Source: Antedon mediterranea
Lineage: Eukaryota > Echinodermata > Crinoidea > Comatulida > Antedonidae
Length of the DNA stretch: 64,000 nt
Assembly (NCBI RefSeq): GCF_964355755.1
Contig: NC_092670.1
Span: 16,119,201-16,183,200 of the forward strand
Direction: 5' to 3'
The position numbers and the translations under genes were made by a program. Under the pieces are notes generated by a model. That model worked only from the letters and a program-made list of their open reading frames with translations, was not told where the DNA came from and made no database searches. Positions 9,648 through 20,925 of the stretch are shown piece by piece; position 1 is the stretch's first letter; each line of letters starts with the position of its first letter.

Positions 9648-12600
9648 ATGGAAAGAGATGCAGATTTTCTTGGCCGTTACCGAAGCATTTCTGGAAAACT
9701 TAAAAGGTATTTTATAGAACAAACAAACGTATAAATAGTCAAGTTATTAAAATAAACATTAAGATTAAAAGTATATGTAGTGTATTCACTTTTAAAACCA
9801 TGTATAAGCTAGGCCCTATAGGCCTACATAACTAAAGCTTGTTGCAGACTAATATGACAGCTGACCGCGCCTACTTTCTACCCGAACACTGCACTAGTGA
9901 TACGCCTACGCTGGCCTAGCTAATTTAATCGGCTAGTGGTAGAGTAGGATTAAACATAGGAGTTTTTTATCCTCTCTACGATGGTTTATGTTTAAAATCA
10001 CCTGAATGTAGATAATAATAATATTAATATAGGTAAATTCTTCTAGGCCTATCATAATCAATGTATTTTAATTTATAATATAACATATTTTTTGTAGACG
10101 CTTCCTTCGTAGAAAATATTAATATAGGTAAATTCTTCTAGGCTAGGCCTATCAATGTATTTTAATTTATAATATAACATATTTTTTGTAGACGCTTCCT
10201 TCGTAAACCCAATGTTTCTGAAGCTATCGGACAATTCAGTAAGTCTCTTTTTGTTAATGTTAACGAACCAATTTTGTTAATGTCATATAATTAATTATGC
10301 CATTTAACTTATTTAATTTGATTGGTGCTTTTTTACAGATGCTTTAGGGAAAGTGCTTGAACTGCAGGAATGTTCCCAATATGCTGGACTCTGCTGCTTA
10401 GCAATGGCAAGGTGAAGTTTTCAGTAAAAGAAACTCATTAGTCAAAAGTTAGCTCTGTACATTGCTCTCTCATGCTTCAGATTTTACTAAGACTGAGCGA
10501 ACTCTCAGATTTTCATTTTTTCTGAATTTTACACATGCTTTAAACCAGGAAGTGAATTTAAACTTTATTTTTAAACTAGTATTAGTAACACTGAATAATA
10601 GGGAGTTTTCGCAATCTTACGAATACGTTAACAAAAACGGATACGTCACGAACACTTATTTGTTTTTTGTAAGCCAGTAAAAATCTGTTTCGCATGGCAA
10701 CGAAATATTGAGGGCGCCGTCCAAAATATGACTGCGGTAAATTTGAGCGAAGCGCAGATATGTGTTGCTTGGTGCTTGGCTGCCTAGGCCTAGCGTAACA
10801 TCAAAGCGAGTGAGAACTTTAAAAACTGCTATTTATCAAAATTGACCTGGCATTTTAGTAAATTACTTTAGTAAATTATCTTCAATAAAAGTATAATTAT
10901 ATTATAATCATGAATCATTCCTGATTCAAATGCAAAATGTGCAAAATAGATCAAAAACTATACTCATTTTGTAGTTACGAATATGACTGGTGATATTCGT
11001 CAACACGAATGCGCTTTACGAATTTGAAATAATGATCAGCTCAAAAGTTTAAAAAATGTGTGACGTATCCGTTTTCGTTATCGTATTCGTAAGGTTGCGA
11101 AAACTCCCTAATAATAACATCATTTTTATGTCCATTTAATTTATTATTTGTTTTAATCAGGTGTGAACACACCTTAGCTAATGCACCAGGAGAAGCAAGT
11201 GCCCTTGTGAACGCAGCACAACATTTCCTGGAGGCAGAAAATGTTGATCAAAGTACAAGTTGTCCAAACTTTGAAGAACACCTATCAGCTGCCATCAACT
11301 GCTATGGTCATGCAATTAAGGTACGAGAAACTATTTATAGATATGTTGGAATATCTTGTTTATGTAACTAGTTAATGAAAGACTAAACATTTTGGCAAAT
11401 TTAAGCCTAATGCAGGTCAAATTAGCAATTGAAATGACAGGTACCTATCTCTTGTACAGTATGCTAACAACAGTGAAAACACATGTGGTCGTTTTTGCTA
11501 AGCACACTTGACATCACAACAATTTACAGCGACGGCTGTACAGAGAGCGTGCGCGGTGGAATCGTAAATCTCGCAATTTTTCTGAAATCATATGTACATC
11601 CCTAATAAAACTAATATGGTAAAGATGTCCTAAGCTCCTTTATGTTGAAACTTATCAATGTTCTACTTAATAATAACTTTTTCGTTATTTTCAGGTGTAT
11701 ATTGAACAGAAACAACCTGCCTTGGCTGCAACATTGTGTCTGAGATTGGCCAATAGTTTGAAGGTACAATGTTCTCCACATCTCCACCACCCATCACAAC
11801 AATGTACAATCACTCCTCCAAAAATTTCTCCTTTTACAGTCCAAGAACGTCAAATACATATTCAAAAGTAAAAAAATGTAAAAAATTTCTCTTATACTTG
11901 CATTTATATTTTATTCTTTAAATACGTTATTGATTTTTAAAGGGCTTAAAGAAAGCTGGCGAGGCCTCACTACACTACCAGCGTGCAGCACAGTTACAAT
12001 ATCAGGTACGCTATAATACAAATTTAAATATGATAATTCATTGGAAACAAATATATAAATTGATGGGCAGGGTTCATTTCTATTACAGTACATACATTTA
12101 TTAAAATTTTTATATACTGTAAATTTTACTGTTGAACCTCCTATTTTATTAAACCTTGTTTATTGAGGGTGACCCAAAACAGCATGTGCTGAAATATATT
12201 GAAAACGTTGTGATCGTCTGGTTTGTTGACAGTGACCTGCGGTAGGCCTATTTAAAAAGTCTCAGACAGTAGCTGAATATATCTTACAAGTTCGGAAATA
12301 AGCAGCTGCTGTGCACGATTTATTTTTTATCGAGGGTGACCCAAAACAGCATGTGCTGACAGTCAAGGGTCCCCACATAAAAATAAGATAAAATGACATA
12401 ATAAAATATATAGACAACGCAAAACTATCATAAGACAAAACATATAAACATACATGTGTACTTATTATTTGCCTATAGAATCCGCTGGATTGTTTGCATT
12501 CAATGAACCAAGTAGCTGATTGTAAAATTGAGTTATGTAAGTTATATATTTTTTTTTTTTTTTTCTTACAGTCCCAATTATAGTTTATTCCAATTTACTG

Positions 12601-15600
12601 TATATGTTGCTAGCCTGGACCAATTTTCCCCATGACAATATTTGTTATTACTGTATATGTAAAAAAATAGATCAGTTAATATAGATAACGATGTTGTACC
12701 ACGCGTTCGATATTGCAAACACCTCGGTATCATAATAGACGAACATTTATCATGGAAAAATCAGATTGAATACATTCGAGGTAAAGCTCTAAATGGATTG
12801 GGTATGCTTAGACGATGTAGCTATTATTTTCCACAAAACATATTAAAACATATTGCAAACTCTATTGTAATACCTTACTTGAGCTATTGTAACATAATTT
12901 GGGGAAATAGTAGTCAAACTCTAATGAAAAGAGTTCAAACTATACAAAACAGAACAGCTCGAATCGTGTGTGGTCTAACATGGGACACACCTAGTAGTGA
13001 GGCACTAAGGCAAATTAATTGGTCACCTTTATTTTATCAAGATAGATATGAATGTTGTATGGTTATATATAAGGTTTTGACAGATAATGCCCCACCTTAC
13101 CTAAATAATGTATTTACATTCAATGATATAAATTATAATCTAAGGCACAGTGATACACATCTATTCATCCCAAAGCCAAAAACCGATTTAAAAAAACGAA
13201 GTCTGTCTTATCGTGGAGCAATTATATGGAATAGTCTCAAGGTTGATACCCTTCCAAATTCAGTTAAGTTGTTTAAAACGTATCTGAAAAATGCATTGTA
13301 AAACATAATGGTATGGTAATCTACGATCTACATCCAACTTTTAAAATGGCTAAATACTATGTAAAATGTGTGTTTTATCACTATTATTTTAAGGTAAATG
13401 AAATCCAAAAGATTTATTATGTATTACAGTTGAATCCCCATGAATTCTACACTTCGATAAGGGTTTCCGTTTACACTGGAAGTACCGGTATGGTGTACCC
13501 TAAATAGAGGTGTCAGATGAAGGGGATTCTGCTGTAATTTTGTTTCTTTTCAATTTCAATTTTTTTCGTTTCTGTTGTATTTATATGGTGTTGATTTTTT
13601 GTTGTTTTGTAATACAGTATCACGAACTTGTGTAAAAACAATCAATATTGATTGAACGAGTTGTACTGCACATCAGTCTCGTGTCTAAATAAAGTTTATA
13701 TATATGTACACATGTTTAGAATATGAGCACTGTTTCAATACTTTGACAATATTATTTTATTATTTACACAGTGCTACGCAACACAATTGATTTACATATA
13801 CATAGCAAATTAGCTATTAGGACATGTTTACATAAATTATAATTGCTGCTTTGTTCCAATTTCCATATTTAAAATAAAATGCACAAGTTGTAAAGCGTGG
13901 TTCCCACTAGAGCGAGGCACAGAGACGTCTTGACGCAAAGTGATGTAATGCGTATCACAAGTGGGAACTGACGACGAAACAGTGCTGCAAAAATCGCAGA
14001 TTTGATTTCACGCAGGCGGGACAAACACAGTTATTGGATAAGCATTTTCTTACAGTGCATAGGTTACGTTGCGTCGCTAGTGGGAACCCAGCTGTAGTCA
14101 TTATCAGAGATTTCATTTTCCAGGTGACTATGATGGTGCACTGGCCGTGATGACAGAGATGGAATATTTAGCCAGAGAGAGAATGACCATTGGTTTGAAT
14201 GGTCGTCCAGTTGGAGCTTTCCTGGACATACTGTCCAACTGTGAGATCAGTAGAGTGCTGCTTCTTATGCTATTACAGGTTCGGTTTTGAAATCATTTTA
14301 CTGTCATTTATAGAATGCAACCAAATTGATATGTGAAACTATTTAAAATACTTACATAAACTCTCGGATAAGGACTATAAACCATAAATCCAGTGTACAT
14401 ATCATGTGAACTGTAAAGAACATAGTACATCTTTCGAGTAGGGGGTTACCCCGGTGTACTAGTACATTACAGTAACTGGTCATAACTGGGCCCTCTGGGA
14501 GACCAGTCTTTGACTGAAGAGGTCGCCCAGTATAAATTAATGATATCAATCAACTATTCTACTTTTTAAAAAAATGATTATATTATTATTTTTAGCCAAC
14601 GCCTCAGCGAATTCGACCTGAGCATGCCCAGACGCTGGAACGATACTCGTGGGAGAGTAATGAAGATTCAACTCCAGGTAAGATCTTTGCATTTGTTGTA
14701 TTAATTTGTTTTCAACTTTTGCTTTTTGTTAAAAAAGTTGCTAAATTTGATTTCATATTTTGTTTTTCAGATTGTTTAAGTGAAACGTTATTTCTACTAC
14801 TCCAGTCATTAGTTGTAAGTATCTTTTGTTTGCACAAAAAATAAATATACACAAACTATTAATGTGAACAAAAATATGAAGCTTAGAGTAAATATTAGAA
14901 TATTTGTACCCAGGACATGTATTTCTTTTCATACAGAAGTTGGGTGACCCTTCATGAAACGTCACAAAATAAACATGAATTTTCATTAGTCATATCCATA
15001 AGGTGTGACGTAAGAATTGATCTAACTAAAATTTGCTAATGCAAACTTTTTCTGTCGAGCCATCTGTGTAGTTGAAGGGATTAGACTATAGACTTTGCAT
15101 GTCGATGTGTGTGGTTCAAATCCCATGAACAACTTCTTTTTACTTTATTGTGAGAGGGGGAGAGAACGCGATTATTTAGAGTGTTGGGTTAAGTTATATT
15201 TAGGAAGTAGTTCCGCTATCTTTCACATAACATAAGGAGTCCCCAACTTATGTACGAAAAAAAAAATTGCACCCAAAACACCCCATACTAAATGACAAGC
15301 ATCTTAAACTTCTTTTCACATCACCTGACAAAACTCCACAGAGTTTTTTTAGGTGGTGTGAAAGGGGTACTAACCACCAGACTATGATACAGTAGTGCCA
15401 ATTGTATAGTAAGTATTTCTTATGTGTTTTGTTTAGATGGCTTGTCAATCTAGAGATACTGAAGCATTAACTGCATTACAACAAGATCTATGGTGAGACA
15501 TTCTTATATTATTCTAAATTAATTATGTATATCCACAGTACAGGTATGGATATTGTCATTCATCCAGGTAGTATTAAGTTTGGAAAATTAAATAAAATAA

Positions 15601-15851
15601 ACTTGTATAGTAACCGGTGCGTTTCACGACCTATCCCGGTCGTATCATCAAGCCGAATAATGATAGAAATTATGACGATTGGTCTGTGACCTGTGACGGG
15701 GTTGAGGGGAGTATCCACAGTAAATAAAATATGAAAAATAAGCCTTATGTTTAATAAAAAGCTATATGAAATTTCTGTTTTATTTTTCTATAGGCCTTTA
15801 TTATCGTCAACACATAATCACCTTTTACATCTTATAATCAAGACACTTAGC
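9648..15851 (+). CDS. F8A1: F8A / HAP40, 40-kDa huntingtin-associated protein
   Basis: Orthologue of factor VIII intron-22 protein (HAP40), an alpha-solenoid protein that forms a stable complex with huntingtin and is linked to Rab5 endosome dynamics. Coding exons: 9648-9706, 10192-10238, 10339-10411, 11161-11320, 11695-11763, 11943-12005, 12479-12536, 14124-14278, 14596-14677, 14771-14814, 15437-15492, 15794-15851. Phases join cleanly to 307 aa. Diagnostic segments are DFLGRYRSISGKLKRRFLRK near the N-terminus, SLHYQRAAQLQ, DYDGALAVMTEM, RPEHAQTLERYSWE, FLLLQSLVMA and NHLLHLIIKDT at the end. These follow the mammalian protein throughout; it is shorter than the human protein because the low-complexity Pro/Gly/Ala stretches are absent. 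Mammalian F8A genes are intronless, whereas this copy has eleven introns and is clearly not a retrocopy. ATTAAA at 16023 is a plausible poly(A) signal. Confidence 0.95.
10020..10206 (+). repeat. 94-bp tandem duplication covering an F8A splice acceptor
   Basis: 10020-10111 and 10115-10206 are near-identical. Each holds the polypyrimidine tract, a TTTTTTGTAG acceptor and the first 13 nt or so of coding exon 2. Only the second copy continues into the conserved reading frame. Using the first acceptor (after 10097) would read a few residues and then hit an in-frame stop. Confidence 0.9.
10600..11109. mobile_element. 510-bp MITE with ~50-bp inverted termini in F8A intron 3
   Basis: The left end AGGGAGTTTTCGCAA and the right end TTGCGAAAACTCCCT extend into about 50 bp of inverted repeat, including AAACGGATACGTCAC and its complement. 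AATAAT flanks the element at 10594-10599 and 11110-11115, a possible 6-bp target duplication. No transposase is present. The short frame at its left side is not a gene. Confidence 0.8.
12159..12359. repeat. Duplicated 133-bp segment flanked by ~33-bp direct repeats
   Basis: The direct repeats 12159-12192 and 12326-12359 both contain GAGGGTGACCCAAAACAGCA. They flank a segment nearly identical to 9193-9324. The structure lies within F8A intron 6 and looks like insertion or ectopic duplication of the 9193 segment. Confidence 0.85.
12675..13708 (+). mobile_element. 5'-truncated LINE (non-LTR retrotransposon) 3' fragment
   Basis: An open frame from 12675 to the TAA at 13299-13301 gives about 208 residues. 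They match the C-terminal part of LINE reverse-transcriptase proteins: HLGIIIDEHLSWKNQIE, then YLSYCNIIWG and RVQTIQNRTARIV. The catalytic RT core and endonuclease are absent. The 3' region ends near 13708 with AATAAAG and an AT-repeat tail. It sits in the sense orientation in F8A intron 7. The clade (CR1, L2, Jockey or RTE) cannot be fixed from this part. The frame is intact, so insertion may be fairly recent, but the fragment cannot move by itself. Confidence 0.85.
13899..14088. mobile_element. MITE family C, best-preserved copy
   Basis: A 190-bp element with perfect 12-bp inverted termini GGTTCCCACTAG / CTAGTGGGAACC. Related copies are at 1080-1252, 7057-7170 and 41291-41437. It lies 35 bp before F8A exon 8. 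No target duplication is obvious. Confidence 0.75.
15064..15140 (+). repeat. tRNA-like / SINE-head relic
   Basis: Contains a near-consensus RNA polymerase III B box, GGTTCAAATCC at 15113-15123, and a degenerate A-box-like segment near 15067-15080, at tRNA-like spacing. No complete cloverleaf with matching acceptor stem was found. It is best read as a tRNA-derived SINE or tRNA pseudogene in F8A intron 10. Confidence 0.4.
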
Positions 15852-18599
15852 AACCCAGCCACACTCAGTATGGAAGAAACGTAGAAGATTTACACATGGC
15901 ATTTTTTTTTTTTGTGGTCTCTGATGTACTCATGTAAACTCATATGTTGTCAATACTATATTTGCACTTAATTTTTAGATATAATTAAGTTATAATATAA
16001 ATAATTATGTATATGTTAATATATTAAACTGTGCAATAATGTACATTTAAAAAAAACTAGTTTCGATTATTTCATTCTTTCACTTTCAAGTACAAAAGTA
16101 TAAAATCATCAACGGAAGTTGATTTTTTTTGTCTACTCATAACATTCAATCTATCTTTGACTAATTGTAGGACTATACAGACATGGCTGTCTTTTATAAC
16201 TAATGTTATTGTAAAATTATATTCTGCATATTTCAACATTACCTTCACATTAACCTTAACAAAACCTCGGGTTATGAAGTTGCACCATATTTGCCATAAA
16301 AGGTACGCCCTCTATATTTAGATCCAATAATAACCGCAATAACTGATCCAGGGCAGTGTAAAAGGTATTCCCTTGATGGTGACAACAACAACGTGATATA
16401 TGAGATACCAGCAACAACAACTCTCACGTGCTCTATAAATAACTCGACACTTAAGAGGTGAGAACGACATGTTTGGTAAACAATTCTTTAGGGGGGTGCG
16501 TGCCATCCAATCATAGAACGGCACGGATGGTATTGACCAATCAAAATCGTCATCTAAATATCATGAATATGAATATTATTACCTGATTTAAATACTAGCT
16601 AAATAGATCAAATTATAGTGACCTGATGTGACCCCAACGATAGTGTAATAACCGGGAATGGAAAAAGCATATAAACCAGTAACACGATATAAAGATAATA
16701 GCTTTCGGATGTGATGACACTCTGCGACACCTAAAAAAGGTTCTCCTGTATTGTTTTGAAGAAGTAGTTTTTCTAGTAGGCCTACTGTGTACACTCTGGC
16801 CATTCTAAAACTTCTGACAAATTCCCTTATTTTCTTTCTCTTTCTTTCTTATTTTACCTATAAATATAAATTATAAACATTGTAACATACAAATAATAAT
16901 AATTTTATCAAGGAAAGGGCTAAAAAATAGTTAAAACTAATCAAGTTCAGCGCCTAAACATTGAAATATAAATAGCTTACAAGGCAACTAGAATTTATTG
17001 TGAAAAATCAAAATGTGTTAAAGCTAGAAAAGCCTATATATTTCCATCCATGATTTCGTTTTTAAACAATGCAACTAGAATTTAATGAAACGTATACTTT
17101 AGTAACAATTTCGGCTTTATATTAAAATTTACAAACAAACTTTAAAATGTCACTATGTACTACAAATTTGGAAAAAGAAGTCCGTATGTTTATTTAATTT
17201 CTGCATAAGGATTTCTTCCATTTTCATCTTCATATAAACATTTGTGTAACGAAAATGAACTTGCCCTAATTTCTAATAATTTCCAAATTACCTCTGCCAA
17301 CTCAACCATGAAATTATCCCGCTTATGCCATCCATATGGACCTTAATAATTTAAACGTAGGCATTACTTGAAGACCAATGACAAAAACGGAAATTGCCAT
17401 GGAATACGATCTGTGAAATTGATAATAATAGGTAAGGCGTAAGGTCTAGGCCTACGTACGTATGAATTTCCAAAATGATGTACTGTACTGTATTCGTAAC
17501 AAACAATATTAGTTGCCATTCTCATCCATATACGATTTAGCCTGGGGTGGGTTTCATCAAGGTCAAAACCATAGTAGGCCTATTATTAGCTGTTTTATCC
17601 CTAGCATTATGTGTATATTTTGCACAAAAATAAGAAAAAACAGGTTAATTAAATCCAAAGGCAAATACTGAAAACAGAAATGACAATTCAATGGGAATAT
17701 ATAGATAATATATAGTAAATCAAATAAACAGACGATGATCAAAGAGCTAAATAAAAAAACGTCACAATAGGAGAAATTATTTATATAAACAAGAATTTAA
17801 AACCCTTAAATAAACAAAACGAATTAAAAGCAATTCAATATATATATATATATACTGTCCTCATTGATAATTTGTCCGGAGAAATTTTAAGTGTCAACTT
17901 AACACGGTAATTCAATACCTATTAATGTATACAGGATAGAGTTCACAATGTAAAAGTTACAAAAGTGATGCCAGTTATCATTGATTTGTACAGAGACTCA
18001 GGAATGATTCCGTAATAGATTATATCATAAACATATGCCTCGGCCTATAAAGTCAAAGAAGATGTGACACGTGTGTTCAAATTGCAGTACTGTATCCTAA
18101 TTATAAATTTGTAATGACAAATTGAAACAAGTTTGCAGATCTAAAATATTGAGACGGAATCGAGTCTTGGACTGTAGTATACTTGATGTTTTCCTCCTTA
18201 ATTATAACTCTTACCACTCATTTGTTAATATGCTTTAGTTGTTGACTCAATAATATGCTTTTAGAAGTCGAATTTAAACTGATTTTTCAAAAGAAACATA
18301 ATTAATTAAGTTTAAGTTGTGTTTTGTGATTATAATGCTTGTTATGAAAGATAGCATTTTTCTAATAGCCAAGGCTGTCCCGCAATCGACATCCTCTGGA
18401 TTAAACTATTCTTATATTGTCGGTTTTTTTTAAAGAATCGAACTTGTTATGAACTTTTTAAAATCCTTTAATTGAGTAATTGAATATCGTTTTAAGTACA
18501 ATGACCAAACCGTCCACCGGTTTAAAAATACAATGAACTTAACTGTCCTCTTTCCAACGTGGGACAACAATTCATTCAAATGTATATATTGTTGTTTCA

Positions 18600-19090
18600 G
18601 CAACAACGTCTCCATTTTCTATCATGGATTCCCCATTCTCATTTCTCTTTTTTATTTATTGAATGAATGTTCGCATTCTATGTCATGTTATATACAGCAA
18701 CAGTCTCACAAATGAGAGAGTTCTGAGATTACATTACGACCTTCAACATTGTAAAATACCACTTCATCAACATGATACTGTTCAGAACGTAGGCCTACTC
18801 GTTGAGACTTTCCAGTTTACAAGTTGGCAACTTCAATGTTCTTTTCTGTGATATGATGTATATGAATTTGAAACCAAACCAGTTCAGTAATATCTCCATG
18901 CTCATTTCTTTTTTAATGGTATTCTATTTCACGTATTACCAGTCAAACATAAATGTGCAGAATATTCCGAGGTACATTACGAACTTCAACATTGTAAAAT
19001 GTCACTTCATTCAACATGGCTTAGGCTGTTCAGCACATTTGTACTCTAAAAGTTTTCGGTTTCGATGTTTCTTTTCTGTGGTATTGAAAA
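18600..19090. repeat. Diverged ~250-bp tandem duplication
   Basis: The block with ACATTACGACCTTCAACATT (about 18731) recurs as ACATTACGAACTTCAACATT (about 18974). Aligned downstream words include CACTTCAT, TGTTCAG and TTCTTTTCTGTG. The preceding CTCATTTCT context is duplicated too. It is non-coding. Confidence 0.65.
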
Positions 19091-19719
19091 TTAAAGAAAA
19101 TATTCCATGGTCTTATATTTTGTTAAATGTTTTATTTTTTTTTTCTTTTCTTTTTAAAGTTTAAAATAACATTTTCTCTCTTTAAAGTTAAACTCACGGA
19201 TGTATCTCTCAACCTGTAACTTCACATTAAAATTATATTACCTTCACGTAATATTTTTTTTCCATAGAAAATACAACCAAATGTATACAATACGCCTATG
19301 TTCATCTAATGTAAATGTAACTTTACTATTATACATTCCTAAACAAATTCAGTAAAGTTCTACACTGAGCAAACAATTTTTGTCAGAATGTCGTCAAGTG
19401 CATAAAAATATATTCTTTGATTTAAAAAACAAAAATCTTAATCCCCTTCAGAATCGTTAATCTATCAACTAATACTGAAAGTGGTAAAGAATGTTTAACA
19501 TCACATGAACAACATGGACGTTAAAAGAAAAACATTTCAACATTTTCTTCCGTAACAGATTGACGATTGTTTTGACCTATGACCTATTAAGCTTGAACCG
19601 AAATAACCGTGGGGTAAATGTGGCTGTAAACAGACAACTTTGAATAAACAGTATAATACTGTAGAGTCAACAGTTAACTTGACTTTCTATTAGTATATAT
19701 CATATTACCAATGGCATAT

Positions 19720-19937
19720 GGTGGTATTTATATAACTTGAATAGGCCTATATTTAAATCATATGGCTGTATTCCCCAAACACTAATATTTAAACTAAAAA
19801 AAAGTATATAAAAGTATTTTAAAGTGTAATTAAAATTACATTGGTGGTATTTATATAACTTGAATAGGCCTATATTTAAATTACATTGCCGTATTCCCCA
19901 ATCAAGGGAAACACTAATTTTTAAAATAAAAAAAAAT
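19720..19937. repeat. ~120-bp tandem duplication
   Basis: The segment GGTGGTATTTATATAACTTG followed by AATAGGCCTATATTTAAAT occurs twice, about 120 bp apart. Both copies then run into GTATTCCCCAA and an A-rich stretch. Confidence 0.85.
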
Positions 19938-20925
19938 GTCTAGATAAAATTGAAAACACCTTCATTAAATTAAAATAGGGTACTAGCTAGCTATTGGTGG
20001 TGAATATGGCCTCTCTTGCTTCTAACAGAGAATACACTTTCAGTATGACAACTTTTTTTATCCAAAATACTGAATTTGAATTATACCTAAACATTTTTAT
20101 ATCCAATATAATTTATATTTAACAAAAAGATTTTCGGTAAATATTTATCATAAAATTTGGAAAACTTCAGTTTTTCTACGTACCAATTATATAACAATGA
20201 TATTAAATGATAAAGTTTTAATAATTTTAAACAGTTCATTTTACTATAGGCATGTTTAAGCCCAATTACAAGTATTCAATATCAATTAAAAAGCACCAAC
20301 TTTTTTTTTATTATTTAATCAAAATTTTCTTTAAAAAATTGTCAACTTCTATGTAGAATAAAAAGTGCATAAAAAGCACAACATTTATCATTTTATTTTT
20401 GGTATTTCTTTCCATTATTCAGAGTATGTAACTTATTTTATACCAGAATTAAATTTACAAACAATCAAATCCATTCAGCTTTTAAAGCTTACTTAACTTT
20501 CATCTAAAAAAGAAAATTATTTTTTGTTGTTTTCTAATAATAAAAATAAAACAAATTCAAACAAGTAAATTAATTATTAGGCTCGTTTTCCATTTGTCTC
20601 AAAATTCAATTAAAATAATTCTTTGTAGATAAAATTAAACCTTCTACGGTCTTTTTTAAAAAATAAAATATTCTTCTCAGATAAAAAGTCTTTTTCATGC
20701 AGCATTATAATTAATATTATTTGTGCAGCAGCTTTCACCTCACTTCACTGATGATAATTTATCCCTTCAGTGTGCTACTTGACCCTACATAAAGTTCAAA
20801 GTTCATGTCTTCCTCTGTAAAGGTCTTGCGTTCTTTATGTATCATCCAGGGTTCACATCAAGGCAAGCAACCAGCCAAGAAGTTTGCAGCATCAATGCAG
20901 CTAGCTCAACCTCTGCAACTTCAAC

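Larger units (their letters stand above)
15852..20925. other. F8A 3' region and gene-poor spacer
   Basis: AT-rich, stop-rich DNA with no recognised coding segment on either strand. It contains a (TA)n run near 17837-17854, a diverged ~250-bp tandem duplication at about 18600-19090, and a ~120-bp tandem duplication at 19720-19937. The right part may be the 3'UTR of the minus-strand TNFR-like gene: the first minus-strand AATAAA I see downstream of its stop is near 20394. Confidence 0.55.

Noticed and set aside
18533-19164. Series of short + strand frames
   Set aside because: They are Phe/Cys/Tyr-rich translations of AT-rich DNA across a diverged tandem duplication, without splice logic or family resemblance.
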